From: Lepas anatifera
Lineage: Eukaryota; Arthropoda; Thecostraca; Lepadidae
Assembly: GCA_034440635.1 (NCBI GenBank)
Contig: JAOTON010000206.1
Location: 62,001 to 126,000, forward strand
Length of the DNA: 64,000 nucleotides
Direction of reading: 5' to 3'
The translations under genes and the position numbers were made by a program. Below the pieces are notes generated by a model, which saw only the letters and a program-made list of their open reading frames with translations, searched no databases and was not told the DNA's origin. Positions 10,128-21,272 of the stretch are shown in pieces. Every line of letters begins with the position of its first letter. The first letter of the stretch is position 1.

Positions 10128-10975
10128 AGTTCGAACCAAGCAGCGGTTGCGTGAAAAGTACTAGTGGTCAGCCAAAGACGGCGAAGCCGATAGGCTTGTG
10201 AAGAACTGTGCAGAATGCGCCAGTCATGGCAAGAGTGTTGTGCCGCCCCGACTGCCACTGCAACCGATCTCATGTCCAGAAGGGCCGTGGAAGTGTGTCT
10301 AGTTGGACATAATCGGGCTACTGCCAGGCGCTCACGCGCCGATTCACAGTGGTCATGGTGGACCTCTACAGTAGGTGGCCGGAAGTGGCATTTATGGCCG
10401 ATGTAACCTCTGCCGCAGTCATCCAGTACATGCAGATTGTGTGCGCCCGGGAAGGGGACCCTGAGAAGCTAATAACTGATTATGGCCCTCAGTTCTGCTC
10501 GTCATAGTTTGCTAAATTCTTGCGCGTGATCGATGTATAACATGCTCAGAGCTCACCACATTCTCTTCAGACGTGCGGCATGGTGGAGAGACTGAACCAG
10601 TGGCGTAGCCAAGGGGGGGGCAGGGACAGCCGCTCCCCTGAGGGCTCGAAGGGCCCCCTGTGGGCACGAGCCGCGCGAAGCGCAACTCGCCCGCACTATA
10701 CTCTGTGGCAAAATTTGAAATTTCATACCAGACAGGGCCCTCTTAAGCCCTCTTCAGCACTATTTTGTAACGAACAGGGCCCCTTTTAACCATCAGGCTT
10801 TTGGCGCTGTCGCAGGGGCCCTTTTCGGGGCGCTGCCCCCCCCGAGCGAAATCCTGGCTACGCCCCTGGACTGAACCGCATGATCAAAGACGCGCTGGCA
10901 AGTGCGAGAATGACGGGCCAACCAGTCGATGTTTGAGCGGAAGTCCTTCAGCGAGCGTGAACGCGCTGGCGGTAA
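10128..10975 (+). pseudogene. Ty3/Gypsy integrase fossil
   Basis: A decayed integrase can be read in two frames with stops. The CxxC half of the zinc-binding domain (NCAECA) is followed by the core blocks LDIIG, VVMVDLYSRWPEVAF, LITDYGPQF and CGMVERLN, which hold the D, D and E of the catalytic triad. The integrase joins retrotransposon cDNA to the host chromosome. Stops fall near 10170, 10290, 10505 and 10538. The frame is interrupted by a 271-bp element at 10598-10868 and continues directly after it with RMIKDALASARM. No RT, protease or LTR was recognised nearby, so this is an isolated pol fragment. Confidence 0.75.
10598..10868 (+). mobile_element. hAT-type MITE with CAGTGGCGTAGCCA ends
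   Basis: A 271-bp element has ends CAGTGGCGTAGCCA and TGGCTACGCCCCTG, with exact 8-bp duplications GACTGAAC at 10590-10597 and 10869-10876. It sits inside the Gypsy integrase and interrupts that frame exactly. The interior holds GGGCCC-rich blocks and has no frame of interest. A diverged copy in opposite orientation is at about 30830-31219. Confidence 0.9.
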
Positions 10976-11211
10976 CTTACCGGCCCAGTCTGTCGATCTA
11001 CTTGGACGGGGCTGCCGCACGTCTGACCTGATACTCCTGGGACTCTCAAGCGGACATTGTCACGGGTCTGCCAGCTCTGGAGTTTTCTCTTCCCGAAGTT
11101 GTACCGGGCGGCGTACTTCTGCTGGTACTCACCCGCCTTTCCCTGTCACTCCGTCTACTGCAGCTGTACCTGAGATCGTGTCGGAGCAGTCCCATCTCCC
11201 GGCCGTTCAGG

Positions 11212-11252
11212 ACATGCGAAGGACACGAAGGACATGCGAAGGACACGAAGGA
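11212..11252. repeat. Short tandem repeat, 20-bp unit
   Basis: The unit GACATGCGAAGGACACGAAG is present just over two times. Confidence 0.8.
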
Positions 11253-12509
11253 CACGCCTGTTGTAGGTTGAGGGGTGGCACGGCAAGCCTGAAGGAAACT
11301 TCTGATGAATGGGGGGGGGGGTCACGCTTCCGTCGGCACCAAATATTTTTAAGTGTTTTTGTCCTTTCGCAAGATAACTGCAAAGGCCCATTCACAGCGT
11401 TTCCGCATGCAAAAATCACAAGCGCGGGCTATTAAAATACATGGTGAAATAATCGCAGGACCAGAGGTGCAGAAACTTGCCAACTCGGCTACTAGAGTTT
11501 GTGACACATTTACGAAAATCGAGGTGCATAAGTGTGACAAAATAGGGATCCTGACTGTATGGTTCAAAATCAAACCACATATTTTCGAAATACAGAATGA
11601 GGCGTGTAGAAAATATTTTAATGTAGCAAGTCTGTTCTTCAATTGCACAGTGTACCATCAGTGATACAATATTGGTACTGTGTTCAATTTCTACTAAAAC
11701 GAGGGACCCCGCTGCAGAAAACCCGGAAACCGCTGTCACAGTTGCCAGATTTTAACATGCAGCCCAATGGTGCCGATTGTTAGTAGTTGCCGGAAAGTTG
11801 CCGCCTAGATGCCCGAAATGTGACAGTCAATTTTTGCGAGAAATACACGATTGTGGGCATATTTAAGGCATTAAAGATAACGCAGATACATTATCAAGTA
11901 CTTCTCTGTCCATTTTGTCAGGTCAAATCATATCTAAAGTTTGAGTCTCTTCGATTTAGCGGCCCCTATTTCTTCGAATTTAATATTAAGTACGCCTAAA
12001 AGCTACTAAGAAGAGTACTAAATCAGTGAAAAAATAAACATAGCTGGGCAGCAATTCTACTTAAGCTACGCAACAGCGACAAGACAAGTTCGAAATGTTT
12101 ATGTGATGTAGAGCCAGATGCAGAGCCTGCCAAACAATTTAAACAGGTGGGAAGCCACTTTCTTTTGAGGGCATATTTATTAGGTATATCTGAGATAAGT
12201 GCAGGCTAAAACTAGCTAGAATAAATAGTGCTGCCCATGGCTAGTCTAAGATGAATGTAGGCTTCTTTGAGACTGATGCACTTTCACATATCAAACTTGG
12301 TTTTTCATTCCTTAGCTTGCTTGTGCCTTACCTTATTTGTGCCCTAGATCAAGACTGGTTAGGTAGATTTGGAGCTGGAGGAAGTTGAGAGAGTTGGCGC
12401 CAGCAACAGACTGGCAAAAGCAGTAATTCAGGTGAGATTTCATGGTCAAATTATCATGTCAATACTGTACAGATAGCAAATGTGTGCCAATGCAGTCCTC
12501 CACAAAGTG

Positions 12510-12625
12510 TTAAAACACACACTGGAGAGGCGCCCGGCACTAACGTGCACTGGAGAGGGGCCTAGTAGACCCCCTTCTCATCTCAGAAAATCTCAGAAAG
12601 AGACATCGAAAAACGCTGGTTGGGG
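12510..12625 (+). repeat. Fragment of a TTAA element (F3 family, left end)
   Basis: The run with GAGAGGCGCCCGGCACTAACG and GGGGCCTAGTAGACCCCC matches the left ends of the F3 elements at 48352, 46231 and 22149. Only about 115 bp remain. Confidence 0.6.
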
Positions 12626-12662
12626 GTGTGTTGCTTACTACCAGTGGTAGTAAGCAACACAC
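12626..12662. repeat. Perfect 17-bp-stem hairpin with 3-nt loop
   Basis: GTGTGTTGCTTACTACC (12626-12642) is followed by AGT and then its exact reverse complement (12646-12662). The loop is too short for a typical pre-miRNA; it may be the remnant of a tiny palindromic element. Confidence 0.9.
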
Positions 12663-13051
12663 AGGACCTGAACTGCATGGAGTTAAAGCAGTATTTTGAC
12701 TACACTGGATCTTTCTTTGGTATGAGACTTCCAATACCTCTGTACCTATTTGGCCAATAGACATAATTTACATCTATGCAGGGTAGCTGCCTCAAGAGTT
12801 TTTACTGCAAGAAGGAACGACCAGGCAGGTGATAATCGGGGGGTTGGAGGCAAATTTTAAGCATTTGATCTGTATGAAAATGCTACCTAAGCTCCACTTT
12901 ACCAACAAATTTTAGGTAGATCCAAATCCCATGTTGAAATTGACATTTTTGTCCCTTTTGTTGATATGTGAGATAGAAGTTCAGTGTTTGGGGGGAAGGT
13001 GTGATCAGGGTTCCCAATTGTATGTAGGTGTACGCTCCCATTCATAGGTTA

Positions 13052-13280
13052 GTTCCCAATAATAATTATTTTCATGATAATTGCCACATTTAATCTTGGG
13101 GAAATGTACCATAATTGGAAATACTCCTTCCAAAAATGGAAACTTCTTCAAAAAGGGAAATGCATGTCATTGGGGGAAACTGCAGTCGGAGTTGCCAATA
13201 ATAGTTATGATCCCAATACTGGAAAAATGATCCATAATTGGAAATTTTCCTTCCAAAAACAAAAACATGATCTAAAAATG
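13052..13280. repeat. Diverged tandem duplication, about 125-bp unit
   Basis: Two adjacent units share CCATAATTGGAAAT with CCTTCCAAAAA (about 13109 and 13210) and a preceding CCAATAATA-type stretch. Confidence 0.55.
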
Positions 13281-14339
13281 AAAACACAGTTTACTACTTT
13301 CATGGTGTAAGGGCATGGTGCTTGAACCTTCTCTGCTGCAAAAAGTAAGAGGCAGGTAGATGACATTCAGCATATTGGAAATAGTATTCAAGTATACAAT
13401 TATGATTTCCAGCTTTGTGTGACAGAGGAGGGATACGTCGCATTGAGTTTGTGACAGCCAGCATACTTTCTGCACCTATGCGCAGAACTAGCAAACGATT
13501 TGTCGCTGAGCACTTCCCCTCGCACCATCAGTATCGTAGGTATTTGTCCACTTGCCACGCCAACCGTACTGTCAGTCCGCCCGTCCATCCCGGTCTTGTT
13601 AAGCACTGGTGCAAAAACTGAAGGACAGATGGTGCTGCGGCGTCTGTATTGATTCAGTGGCTGAGAGATGATGCATTCACTTGATGTAAACCAACAATTT
13701 TAGAGTTGGATTCTGAAAGTAATTGGAATTTGTTTCCGCAAGCACTGGCGAGGGAAAATGTGATGTGTGTTGCGGTCATTAGCCGCACTTCTGCCCGGTG
13801 GTGCTCTACAATGGTCAAGCCCTCGGCCGAAGTTTTCCTTCGAACCGAGCGGCAATGCGTATGCAAGCGAGCGACCCGTACGGATAAAAATTGCTGCGGA
13901 AACGCTGTGAATGGACCTTAAGGTAAAAAATTCACTCATAGTAGTAGTTTTATCCTGCAAGCCGCTGCCTCCGCCGCTGAACCTTTTTCTTGCCGATATG
14001 TGTTGCCCCTCCCCCCCAACCAACCGACTGGATCCTCCCCTGTTCGATCAAGTTTTGGTTCGATATCCGTCAACCTGAACCAGAAAAAGATCAGCCGATG
14101 TTTTTGGAAAAATATCGAAATAACCGAAGGCTGATTTGTTTCCTGTCTGGTTATTGTGTCCCGCAAGACCCTTCAATGCCACCGGCTATTTAACTGGAAG
14201 ACCCCGGCTTTAATGACTATTTGCCCGAAAAAAATATTCAATTAGACCTACATTCTATCATTTGCGTTGTTGGGGCTAACAATTTCCTCCTTCCTGGGAC
14301 ACCACAAGTCGTTTCTCTTGGGGAAGCTTCTTTATCTGA

Positions 14340-14525
14340 AGGGGGGGCGGTATATGGTGGAGTGGTCAGCGTAGCTGGCTTCCACGCAGCCGACCCGGGT
14401 TCAAGGCCCGGCGGCTTCCCTGAACAAGGAGCAAGCTGGATTCCGAGAAACCCTTCCAACAGAGAAAGAGTTGGCGACGCCAAATGACCCTGGCAGTTGG
14501 TGCGTCGATAAGCCCCAAAAAGTAG
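14340..14525 (+). mobile_element. tRNA-derived SINE (family 1), copy 1
   Basis: A 186-bp element is flanked by TTCTTTATCTGA at 14328-14339 and 14526-14537. The head resembles a tRNA of the Ser/Leu type: GTGGAGTGGTCAGCG as A-box region and GGGTTCAAGGCC as B-box within an intact T-arm-like stem. A second copy with its own duplication is at 18018-18197, and the two align along their whole length. It is non-coding and depends on a LINE. Confidence 0.85.
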
Positions 14526-14734
14526 TTCTTTATCTGAGGGCAGAACATGATTTACGTTGGGAAAATAAATGATATTTTCTGAGCTCTGCTGCCACCACTT
14601 TGAAGGTTGTGAGAAGACTAGATCTGAGCAGGGATGTATTTTTGGGGACGGATCCAAAAGGGGGGCGGGGGAGAAATCCGGACGCGTCCTCCAAAATGAA
14701 ATAGAGAGGGCAAATTCCCTTTTTTCTAAATTTT

Positions 14735-15078
14735 GTCCAAGTTGTTCTCAGTTCGACCGTTGGAGTCGGAGTCTCACTAAAGTCATCAAAGGACTTGTCA
14801 CGGAGACCCCGACCCCACCACCCGAACGAGCAACTCCCACAATGAAGGGTTGATTTAGAAGCCAAAGTTTAACGTCCCACAAAGCACAGGGACGGCCGCC
14901 CCGCTCAGGTCACCTTCTCACCAGTCAGTTGCCAGCCGACCTGTACGTCGGGTAAACTATTGAACGCCGGAGCGTCTCAGGGGAACCGATCCCAAGCCTG
15001 GGCATGCACTGCCACTGCATGCTTCTGAGCCGCGGGCCGGAGTCCAACGCTCTACCAACTGAGCTACCGGGGCGGCCT
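14735..15078 (-). mobile_element. tRNA-derived SINE (family 2)
   Basis: On the minus strand the head starts GGCCGCCCCGGTAGCTCAG at about 15078, with a perfect A-box (TAGCTCAGTTGG). A B-box-like GGATCGGTTCC follows only after an insertion, so it is not a working tRNA gene. The body contains GTGGGACGTTAAAC and GGGGTCGGGGTCTCCG and ends near AACTTGGACAAAAT. A 5'-truncated copy at 28783-29015 shares the body. Target duplications were not found. Confidence 0.7.
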
Positions 15079-15185
15079 CTTTTGGTCCTCCTTCCAAAGC
15101 AAATTAGTGTTTCATAATTTGTTAGTTTAGGGGGACGTGTCTTTCAGAAAAAAACAGTTTACGGGTATTTGTACGTTCACCAGGT

Positions 15186-17053
15186 CAGAGTTGTGCGTTT
15201 CAGAATTTTCTTGAGTCGACTCAACTCAACTCAAGTGCTGAGAGCGGCTGACTCAACTCCGACTCAACTCATGATCAAGAGTTCAGTGAGTCGACTCAAC
15301 TCCGACGCAAGGCTCAATTCATCCGAATCAACTCTGACTCAACTCACGACTCGACTCAACTCAAACTTCGACTCGTTTTTAAAATAAAGTAAACAAATGA
15401 TAAATACATAAATAATATTTTTTTAAACTGCGAAATGAATAAATAAACCAGCAAAAACAAGCTGTTCAGAAACTCATGACACAAAGCGGAAGATTAATAG
15501 AAGCAAAATTAATTAATTGGCATTCAAAGATTGGTTAACAATTAGCCAGCAACCATGAATAACTTTTTATTTCTTCCAGACTGCCGCTGCCCAAAAAACT
15601 ACCACATGTTGCAATTATTTCTAAAAGGAGCATTGCATATCAAACTAGGTAAATGAAATGGAAAGGAAACTAAAAGGGCTGAGGTTACACCAACACAGAC
15701 AAAAATTGAGCCTTCATACTGTCAAAAAAGGTCCAAGCTAAAAAACATGATATAAACTGGATTTGTAGGAATTGTATTGGTAGTTTTTTCTGTTAAAGAA
15801 CGATGCCAGGTAATTGTTACGAATTAAACATTTCTATGCCATGAGTGTAATCAAAAGTTAAGCAATAATTGCTATAGTATCTAGTTGCAATTGATAATTC
15901 TAAGAACTACAGCAAATCCTAAGAAAAAGTATACCATATATGACAAAGGACAATAGAAATGGAAATTCTACCAACGTGTTGGATTTTAATATATTCATAT
16001 TTTAAGCCTTATCCAATTTTTAGCTTGAGAACCTCCAATACAGTACATAACTATCGCTCTTAAAAATTGGAGCACGATTTCATAGAAAATTTATAATGTA
16101 TACCTTTCTAAATAAAACACGGACGCCAGGCGAGGGTCTCTGATCAAACAAAACCAGTAGCATGAAATAATTCTTCTGATTCTTGCGATAAAGGCGTCTC
16201 AACATTTTTGTCCAATCAGAGGCCCAATTTTTCTATGCTAATAACAATATCTGCTTTTAATAGGCAAAATGAAAAGAGCGGCGGGAGACGGCGCATTTAG
16301 GACAAAAGAAACAATATAACATGTAGGTATACAAATATTTGCATGACTTTATGAATTATCACGTGATGTTTACACCTTTTGTCTCGAGGCTAGTTAAGCT
16401 TGAACCTCTACTCGGTTGAATTTGTAATTCAAAGACAGCAATGGCGCACACACTATTCTCAGACGACGACCACTGACGACAACAATCAGCGACGACGACG
16501 CGTGTCGTTGGAGTGGTTGAAGTAAAGAAGTAATGTTAAATATTGAAGATGATAAGTTTTTGAGAGATTTGAAATTTATTTTGTGGTGCGTTCCACGACT
16601 TCAAATGTTTAAGACAAGGCCAGTGATAGGAAACTGCTTAATTTTTTCGAGTATATGTATTATTTGTGCCTAGGGATTTGTTCAGATCGGATGGGCCTTT
16701 AAAATAAGCAATTGAACCATATTATTATTGATATATTTAAACAAATTGAAACTTTGATTTACAAAATTGAAATTCTGGAGGAAAAGGTATTTAAAGGAGG
16801 TTAAAGGAGGTTTGCAAAATGTGCGCAAATTCAAACACTGTTACTTGACATCATGTTTACCTGTTCAGCCAACTTTTTCGTCAACTCATTCGCCTCGCTG
16901 TCTTCACAACTCAACTCAACTCATTGATGCGTTGTGAACTGACTCAACTCAACTCACTTGTCAATTTTTTTACTCAACTCAACTCAACTCAGAGTCGAAT
17001 GAGTCGGAATTTGAGTTAAACTCCGACCCTGACTCGCGAGTCGCACAACTCTG
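15186..17053 (+). mobile_element. hAT-like non-autonomous element (family N1), copy 1
   Basis: A 1,868-bp element has 12-bp terminal inverted repeats CAGAGTTGTGCG and CGCACAACTCTG, and exact 8-bp duplications CACCAGGT at 15178-15185 and 17054-17061. Both ends carry dense arrays of ACTCAACTC/GACTC words over 100-200 bp, which look like subterminal transposase-binding repeats as known for hAT elements. The AT-rich interior has no long frame. Copy 2 (17523-19961) is inverted and only 469 bp away; copy 3 is at 52818. Confidence 0.92.
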
Positions 17054-17189
17054 CACCAGGTATGTACGTATTTGAAGGTGAAAAGTTCCTTTCACTGCGC
17101 CGGTTTTATCCTGTCGGCGGCCGCCTCCGTAGCTCAATATTTTTTTTGTATTTTTGCTCGCCGACATTGGCCGTCATCCAAACCAAGTA

Positions 17190-17350
17190 GCCGGATCCGA
17201 CCACTGGTGGACGCAGGAGCGCCGTTTGGGGGGGCATCCCAGCGAAAATATAAAAACATGGTTTTGCAGAAAAATTGGCCAAAATGTCACCATTTGGATG
17301 GGGCCATGGTGGCCCCACCCCTCTGTGTCCGCGAGTGGATCCGCCCTGTC
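17190..17350. repeat. Degenerate small element with GGTGGACGCAGG / GTGGATCCGCC ends
   Basis: A G-rich left part (ACTGGTGGACGCAGGAG) and a right part (GAGTGGATCCGCC) resemble the ends of the GGCGGATCC elements, in the spacer between the two N1 copies. It is too decayed for a target duplication. Confidence 0.4.
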
Positions 17351-18017
17351 GTATTTTAATCGTACAAAATGGAAAACTTGTGAACATACTAAAAACCCTG
17401 GAGGAATATCTCTCAATGATCAAGTATATTGAATCAATACACTCTTGGTTTCAAAAAAGTCTGACTGCCACTCATTGGCGTGCACTTGGACCTCCGAACC
17501 ATGACGTGACGTGGACACTCAGCAGAGTCAGAGTCGGAGCTTAACTCAAATTCCGGCTCGTTCGACTCTGAGTTGAGTTGAGTTTAGACGAAAAAATTAG
17601 ACAGATGAGTTGAGTTGAGTTGGGTTGTGAAGACAGCGAGTCAAATGAGTTGACGACAAAAGTTGACTCAGTATGTAAATATGTTGAATAAGTTTGAATT
17701 TGCCTACCTTTTGGAAACCTCCATTGAATACCTTTTCCTCCAGTGTTTCAATTGTTTCAATCAAAGTTTTAATTTGTTTCAATATATCAAATTAATTATA
17801 CGGTTCAATTGCTTATTTTAAAGACCCATTCGGTCTGAAGAAATCCCTATGCACAAATAATACATGTACTCGAAAAATTAAACAGGCTCCTATCTCTGGC
17901 CTTGTCTTAAACATTTCAAGAGGTGGAATGCACTGTGAAACGCATTTCAAATATCTCAAAAACTCCTCAGCATCAATATCTAGCATTACTTCTTTTCAAC
18001 AACCACACTCAAACGTT

Positions 18018-18197
18018 GGGGGCGCGGTAGTGGAGTGGTCAGCGTAGCTGTCTGCCACGCAGCCGACCCGGGTTCAAAGCCCGGCGGCTTCCCTGAACAA
18101 GGAGCAAGCTGGCTCCCGAGAAACCCTTCCAACAGGGAAAGAGTTGGCGACGCGATATGACCCTGGCAGTTGGTGCGTCGATAAACCCCAATAATAA
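18018..18197 (+). mobile_element. tRNA-derived SINE (family 1), copy 2
   Basis: Flanked by ACACTCAAACGTT at 18005-18017 and 18198-18210, and inserted in N1 copy 2. The head has GTGGAGTGGTCAGCG and a B-box GGGTTCAAAGCC in a T-arm-like stem; the tail is AATAATAA. It is closely similar to the copy at 14340-14525. The uninterrupted target is visible in N1 copy 1 near 16510. Confidence 0.9.
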
Positions 18198-18904
18198 ACA
18201 CTCAAACGTTCCACCCTCACTCCAGTATAAAAGAATAACCATAGGCAAGAGAGTGCGCCATTGCTGTCTTTGAAGAACAAATTTAGTCAAGGATAGGATC
18301 AAGCTAAAGTAGCTTCAGGTCAAGGCATTGCAGAAGTCACGTGATAATTAATAAAGTGATGTGAATATTTCTAAACTATATATGAAATTGTTTCTTTTGT
18401 CTTAAATGCGCCGTCTTCACCTACTGCTTTAATTTTACCTATTAAAAGCAGTTCTTACTGTTAGCATATAAAAGTTTGAACTCTGATTTGACAAAATATG
18501 GAAATACCATAATTGCGCGAATCAAACAAAATTATTTCTTGCTACTGGTTGTGTCCGATTGTCGTTCGTATTTTATTTGGAAAGCCGTATACATTGGCAA
18601 TTATCAAACTGCTCCCATTTTGAAGTGTGATAGGTAGTATGTACGTGCTGTATTGAAGGTTTTCATGCTGAAAATTGTATTGGGTTTAATAATATGAATG
18701 CATTAAATGCAACGCGATGATAACATTTCTATTTCTATTGTCCTATGTCATATATTGATATGGTATACTTTTTCCTAGGTTTTGATGTAATTCTTAACAT
18801 TTGAAATTGCAACTAGGTACTCTAATAATTATAGCTTAGATTTTGGTTCAGCTCATGGCATAGGAATGTTTCATTTAGCAAAATGATCTAGCATCGTTCC
18901 TTAA

Positions 18905-19353
18905 AGGGAATGTGGCACCTTCACAACGTGATTTTAACTGAGATAGCCAAGTTGTAAAGCAGGTCGGAAAACCCGGTACTCCATATTTCATTTGTCTTGG
19001 AACTCGATATTTCCGTAAAAAAGGCTAAAACCTACCTGACACCAGCCCCCTCAGCCCCCCGTCGCCGGCGGCCATTGTTGTGAGCTACTGGTGTGACGAC
19101 ATATGCTGTCGTCACGATGAGCATCAGCCAATCGAAGCCCTTGAAGCGTTTCAAGTATGGTAGTGGTTGCCAGATCGTGACATCATCCACAGGCTGATAC
19201 TTATTTCTTTTTCTAGAGGGGTATTTTTAAAAACCAAATATTGAGCTTATTGTACATTTTTTCAGAGAAATTGTGAGTGGTTTCATTATTTTTTACTAAA
19301 AGTACGCCTAATAACACTAAATTCCAGGATTCGACCAAGGTGCCACATTCCCT
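18905..19353. mobile_element. TTAA-flanked MITE in N1 copy 2
   Basis: A 449-bp element has ends AGGGAATGTGGCACCTT and AAGGTGCCACATTCCCT, exact inverted repeats, flanked by TTAA at 18901-18904 and 19354-19357. N1 copies 1 and 3 read CTGTTAAAGAA at the equivalent site (about 15797 and 53429), the unoccupied target. The TTAA duplication fits piggyBac or Kolobok-type enzymes. It is non-coding. Confidence 0.92.
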
Positions 19354-19969
19354 TTAACAGAAACAAAAAGTATTACCCTTATCATTCCTGAAAATACAGT
19401 TTAGATATTTTTATCTTGGACCTTTTTCTGATCGTATGGAGGTGCAATTATTTCCATATTTTATTGTAGCCTTAACCCATTTAAGTTCCTTTCCATTCCA
19501 TGTACCTGGTTAAACCTGGTTAAACAAGTCTTCTTTTAGAAATCATTGCAACATGGTGTGGCAGCTTTATCTGGCAGTGACGGTCTGGACGAATAAAAAA
19601 AGATATCCATGGCTCCTGGCTATAATAAATGTTTAATGTTTCAATTAATTTACTTCCGTCTATTGATCTTCTTTTTCCTGTATGACTTTCTGTACAGCTT
19701 GTCTTTTAGTGGTTTATTAATGTGTTATTATTTGTTTATATTATTTATCCCTTATTTATATACTTTGAAACTGAGTTGAAGTTTGAGTTGAGTTGAGTCG
19801 TGAGTTGAGTCGGATTTGAGTCGGGAGGACTTAACATTGAATCAGAGTTGAGCCGGCTCACTGAACTCTTGACAATGAGTTGAGTCAGAGTTGAGTCCAC
19901 CACTCTCAGCACATGAGTTGAGTTGAGTCGACTTAAGAAAATTCTGAAACGCATAACTCTGACACTCAG

Positions 19970-20325
19970 TGGAGGCTCTATACCTTTTTACCGGTCTTAT
20001 ATGTCGGCAATATTTTCTTCTGTTGTGATGGCTAAGAAACCGCCCTATGATCTTGTTCGTGCAAGCCCGAAATGCTCCAGGTGTTGCCGACAAGCGCGTG
20101 CTAACGGGGTTCCACCTCTCCTGCGGTCGGTATCTCTGTGCTGTGCCCCGGTCAGTGCCCACGCTGCGGTCCCCCAGGGATACGAAGCCGCCAGGCACGC
20201 TCAGACGCTGACCTTGTCGTCAAGGTCACTGTGAAGCGGCGACCGTTGGTTGCTAGGTGACGGGCTGCGCTCTGGTGAACAAATAAGACACATTCTGCTT
20301 AGCGCGTGGATCTCCCTGGCTAGTG
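19970..20325. other. No gene recognised
   Basis: Moderately GC-rich. A 68-codon frame from an ATG at 20030 (MAKKPPYDLVR...) is Cys/Ser/Ala-rich without recognisable similarity and is probably chance. Confidence 0.3.
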
Positions 20326-20519
20326 CATTGGCGGATCCAGGAGTAATTTTGGGAGGGGGTCGAGCCAATGATTGGGGGAGGGGCAAATTGAGAAAATACA
20401 TGAAAACAGTATTTTCAAGAAAACATTGCTAAAATTTGGTCCTTTAGGGAGGACAAAATATACTATTCCAGGCTTCGGAGGGGGCCACGGCCCCTCTGGC
20501 CCCCTTGGATTCGTCAGTG
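20326..20519 (+). mobile_element. 194-bp hAT-type MITE
   Basis: Ends CATTGGCGGATCCAGG and GGATTCGTCAGTG, with exact 8-bp duplications GGCTAGTG at 20318-20325 and 20520-20527. Related ends are seen at 24846 and 63496. Confidence 0.85.
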
Positions 20520-20998
20520 GGCTAGTGCGAAGTGGGAGTCTTCGCGTGGTTTGAGGAGCGGCGGCACAAGTGCTGGTTGCATACTAACGTTTGACTGGAA
20601 CAATGCCCGTTTGGATATTTGCTATGCTCTTTTCGAGGTCCACAAATACCGAACGTTCCTGCTGGTTCATTCTTGTAGCTGATTTGTACCGAGTAGTTTG
20701 CGTTTTTTTGTGATTTTTATGTCAGGAATGTGTTAATCTGACAGTGCACACTTCCTTCGGTATTTTTTGTTTTTGTTTTTAAATCAGCTAGTATGTCCAG
20801 GGTGCTTGCGGTTTGAATGTTTAAAAGCTGGTAAAAGTTTGTATTTTTAAAACTCCAAAATTTATTGTGAATGTTTGTAGTTTTACGCACTTTGCGCCAC
20901 GAGTTTTCCAAATTTTAAATTTGTATTTCCACGCACGCTTCAAACAGAGTGACATTCACTGCTTTTGGTTCTTTAGCAGGTGCTTTTTCCCACCCCGT
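20520..20998. other. No gene recognised
   Basis: AT-rich spacer with only short frames on both strands and no terminal repeats. Confidence 0.3.
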
Positions 20999-21272
20999 CA
21001 TAGGAGGTTCCAAGGGAGGGGGACAAGGGCGCATTTGCTTCTCCCTCTGATCGACCCTCAGCGCATCCTGAAATGGTCACAAATGACGCCTGAATGGTCG
21101 ATGGAGTCCCCCCTGAAGTGTCGCTTCCCACTCCCTCCAAGTGTGCTAGTCTACGCCCCCATGATAGGATTTGGCGCCCACTTGATGAAATTTACCAAAA
21201 GTGACACCCCTGGTCCGGATGGCGCCCCCACCATGTACTCCCTCTCCCGATTGGCAATCCTGGATCCGCCTT
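20999..21272 (-). mobile_element. MITE of the CATAGGCGGATCCAG family, inverted
   Basis: The left end CATAGGAGGTTCCAAGG and right end ATCCTGGATCCGCC, with C-rich interior blocks (GGCGCCC, GAAGTGTCGCTTCCC), are the reverse complement of the element at 4680-4937. Confidence 0.7.

Larger units (their letters stand above)
11383..13919. mobile_element. 2.5-kb segment bounded by 25-bp inverted repeats
   Basis: Positions 11383-11407 begin AAGGCCCATTCACAGCG and are the reverse complement of 13895-13919 with one mismatch (24 of 25). This suggests a DNA transposon without coding capacity. No matching target duplication was seen, so the superfamily is open. The AT-rich interior contains a TTAA-family fragment (12510-12625), a perfect hairpin (12626-12662) and a diverged tandem duplication (13052-13280); otherwise I see no gene. 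Confidence 0.6.
17523..19961 (-). mobile_element. hAT-like non-autonomous element (family N1), copy 2, inverted
   Basis: Bounded by exact 8-bp duplications ACACTCAG at 17515-17522 and 19962-19969. The right end reads CGCATAACTCTG; the left end keeps CAGAG but has lost about 18 bp of the terminal repeat. The sequence aligns to the reverse complement of copy 1 throughout, including the GAGTT-rich ends. Two later insertions explain its greater length (2,439 bp): a SINE at 18018-18197 and a TTAA element at 18905-19353. Copy 1 shows the empty site for both. Confidence 0.92.

Noticed and set aside
14366..14440. tRNA-Ser/Leu gene
   Set aside because: Part of a 186-bp unit with a target duplication and a second copy at 18018; the cloverleaf is incomplete.
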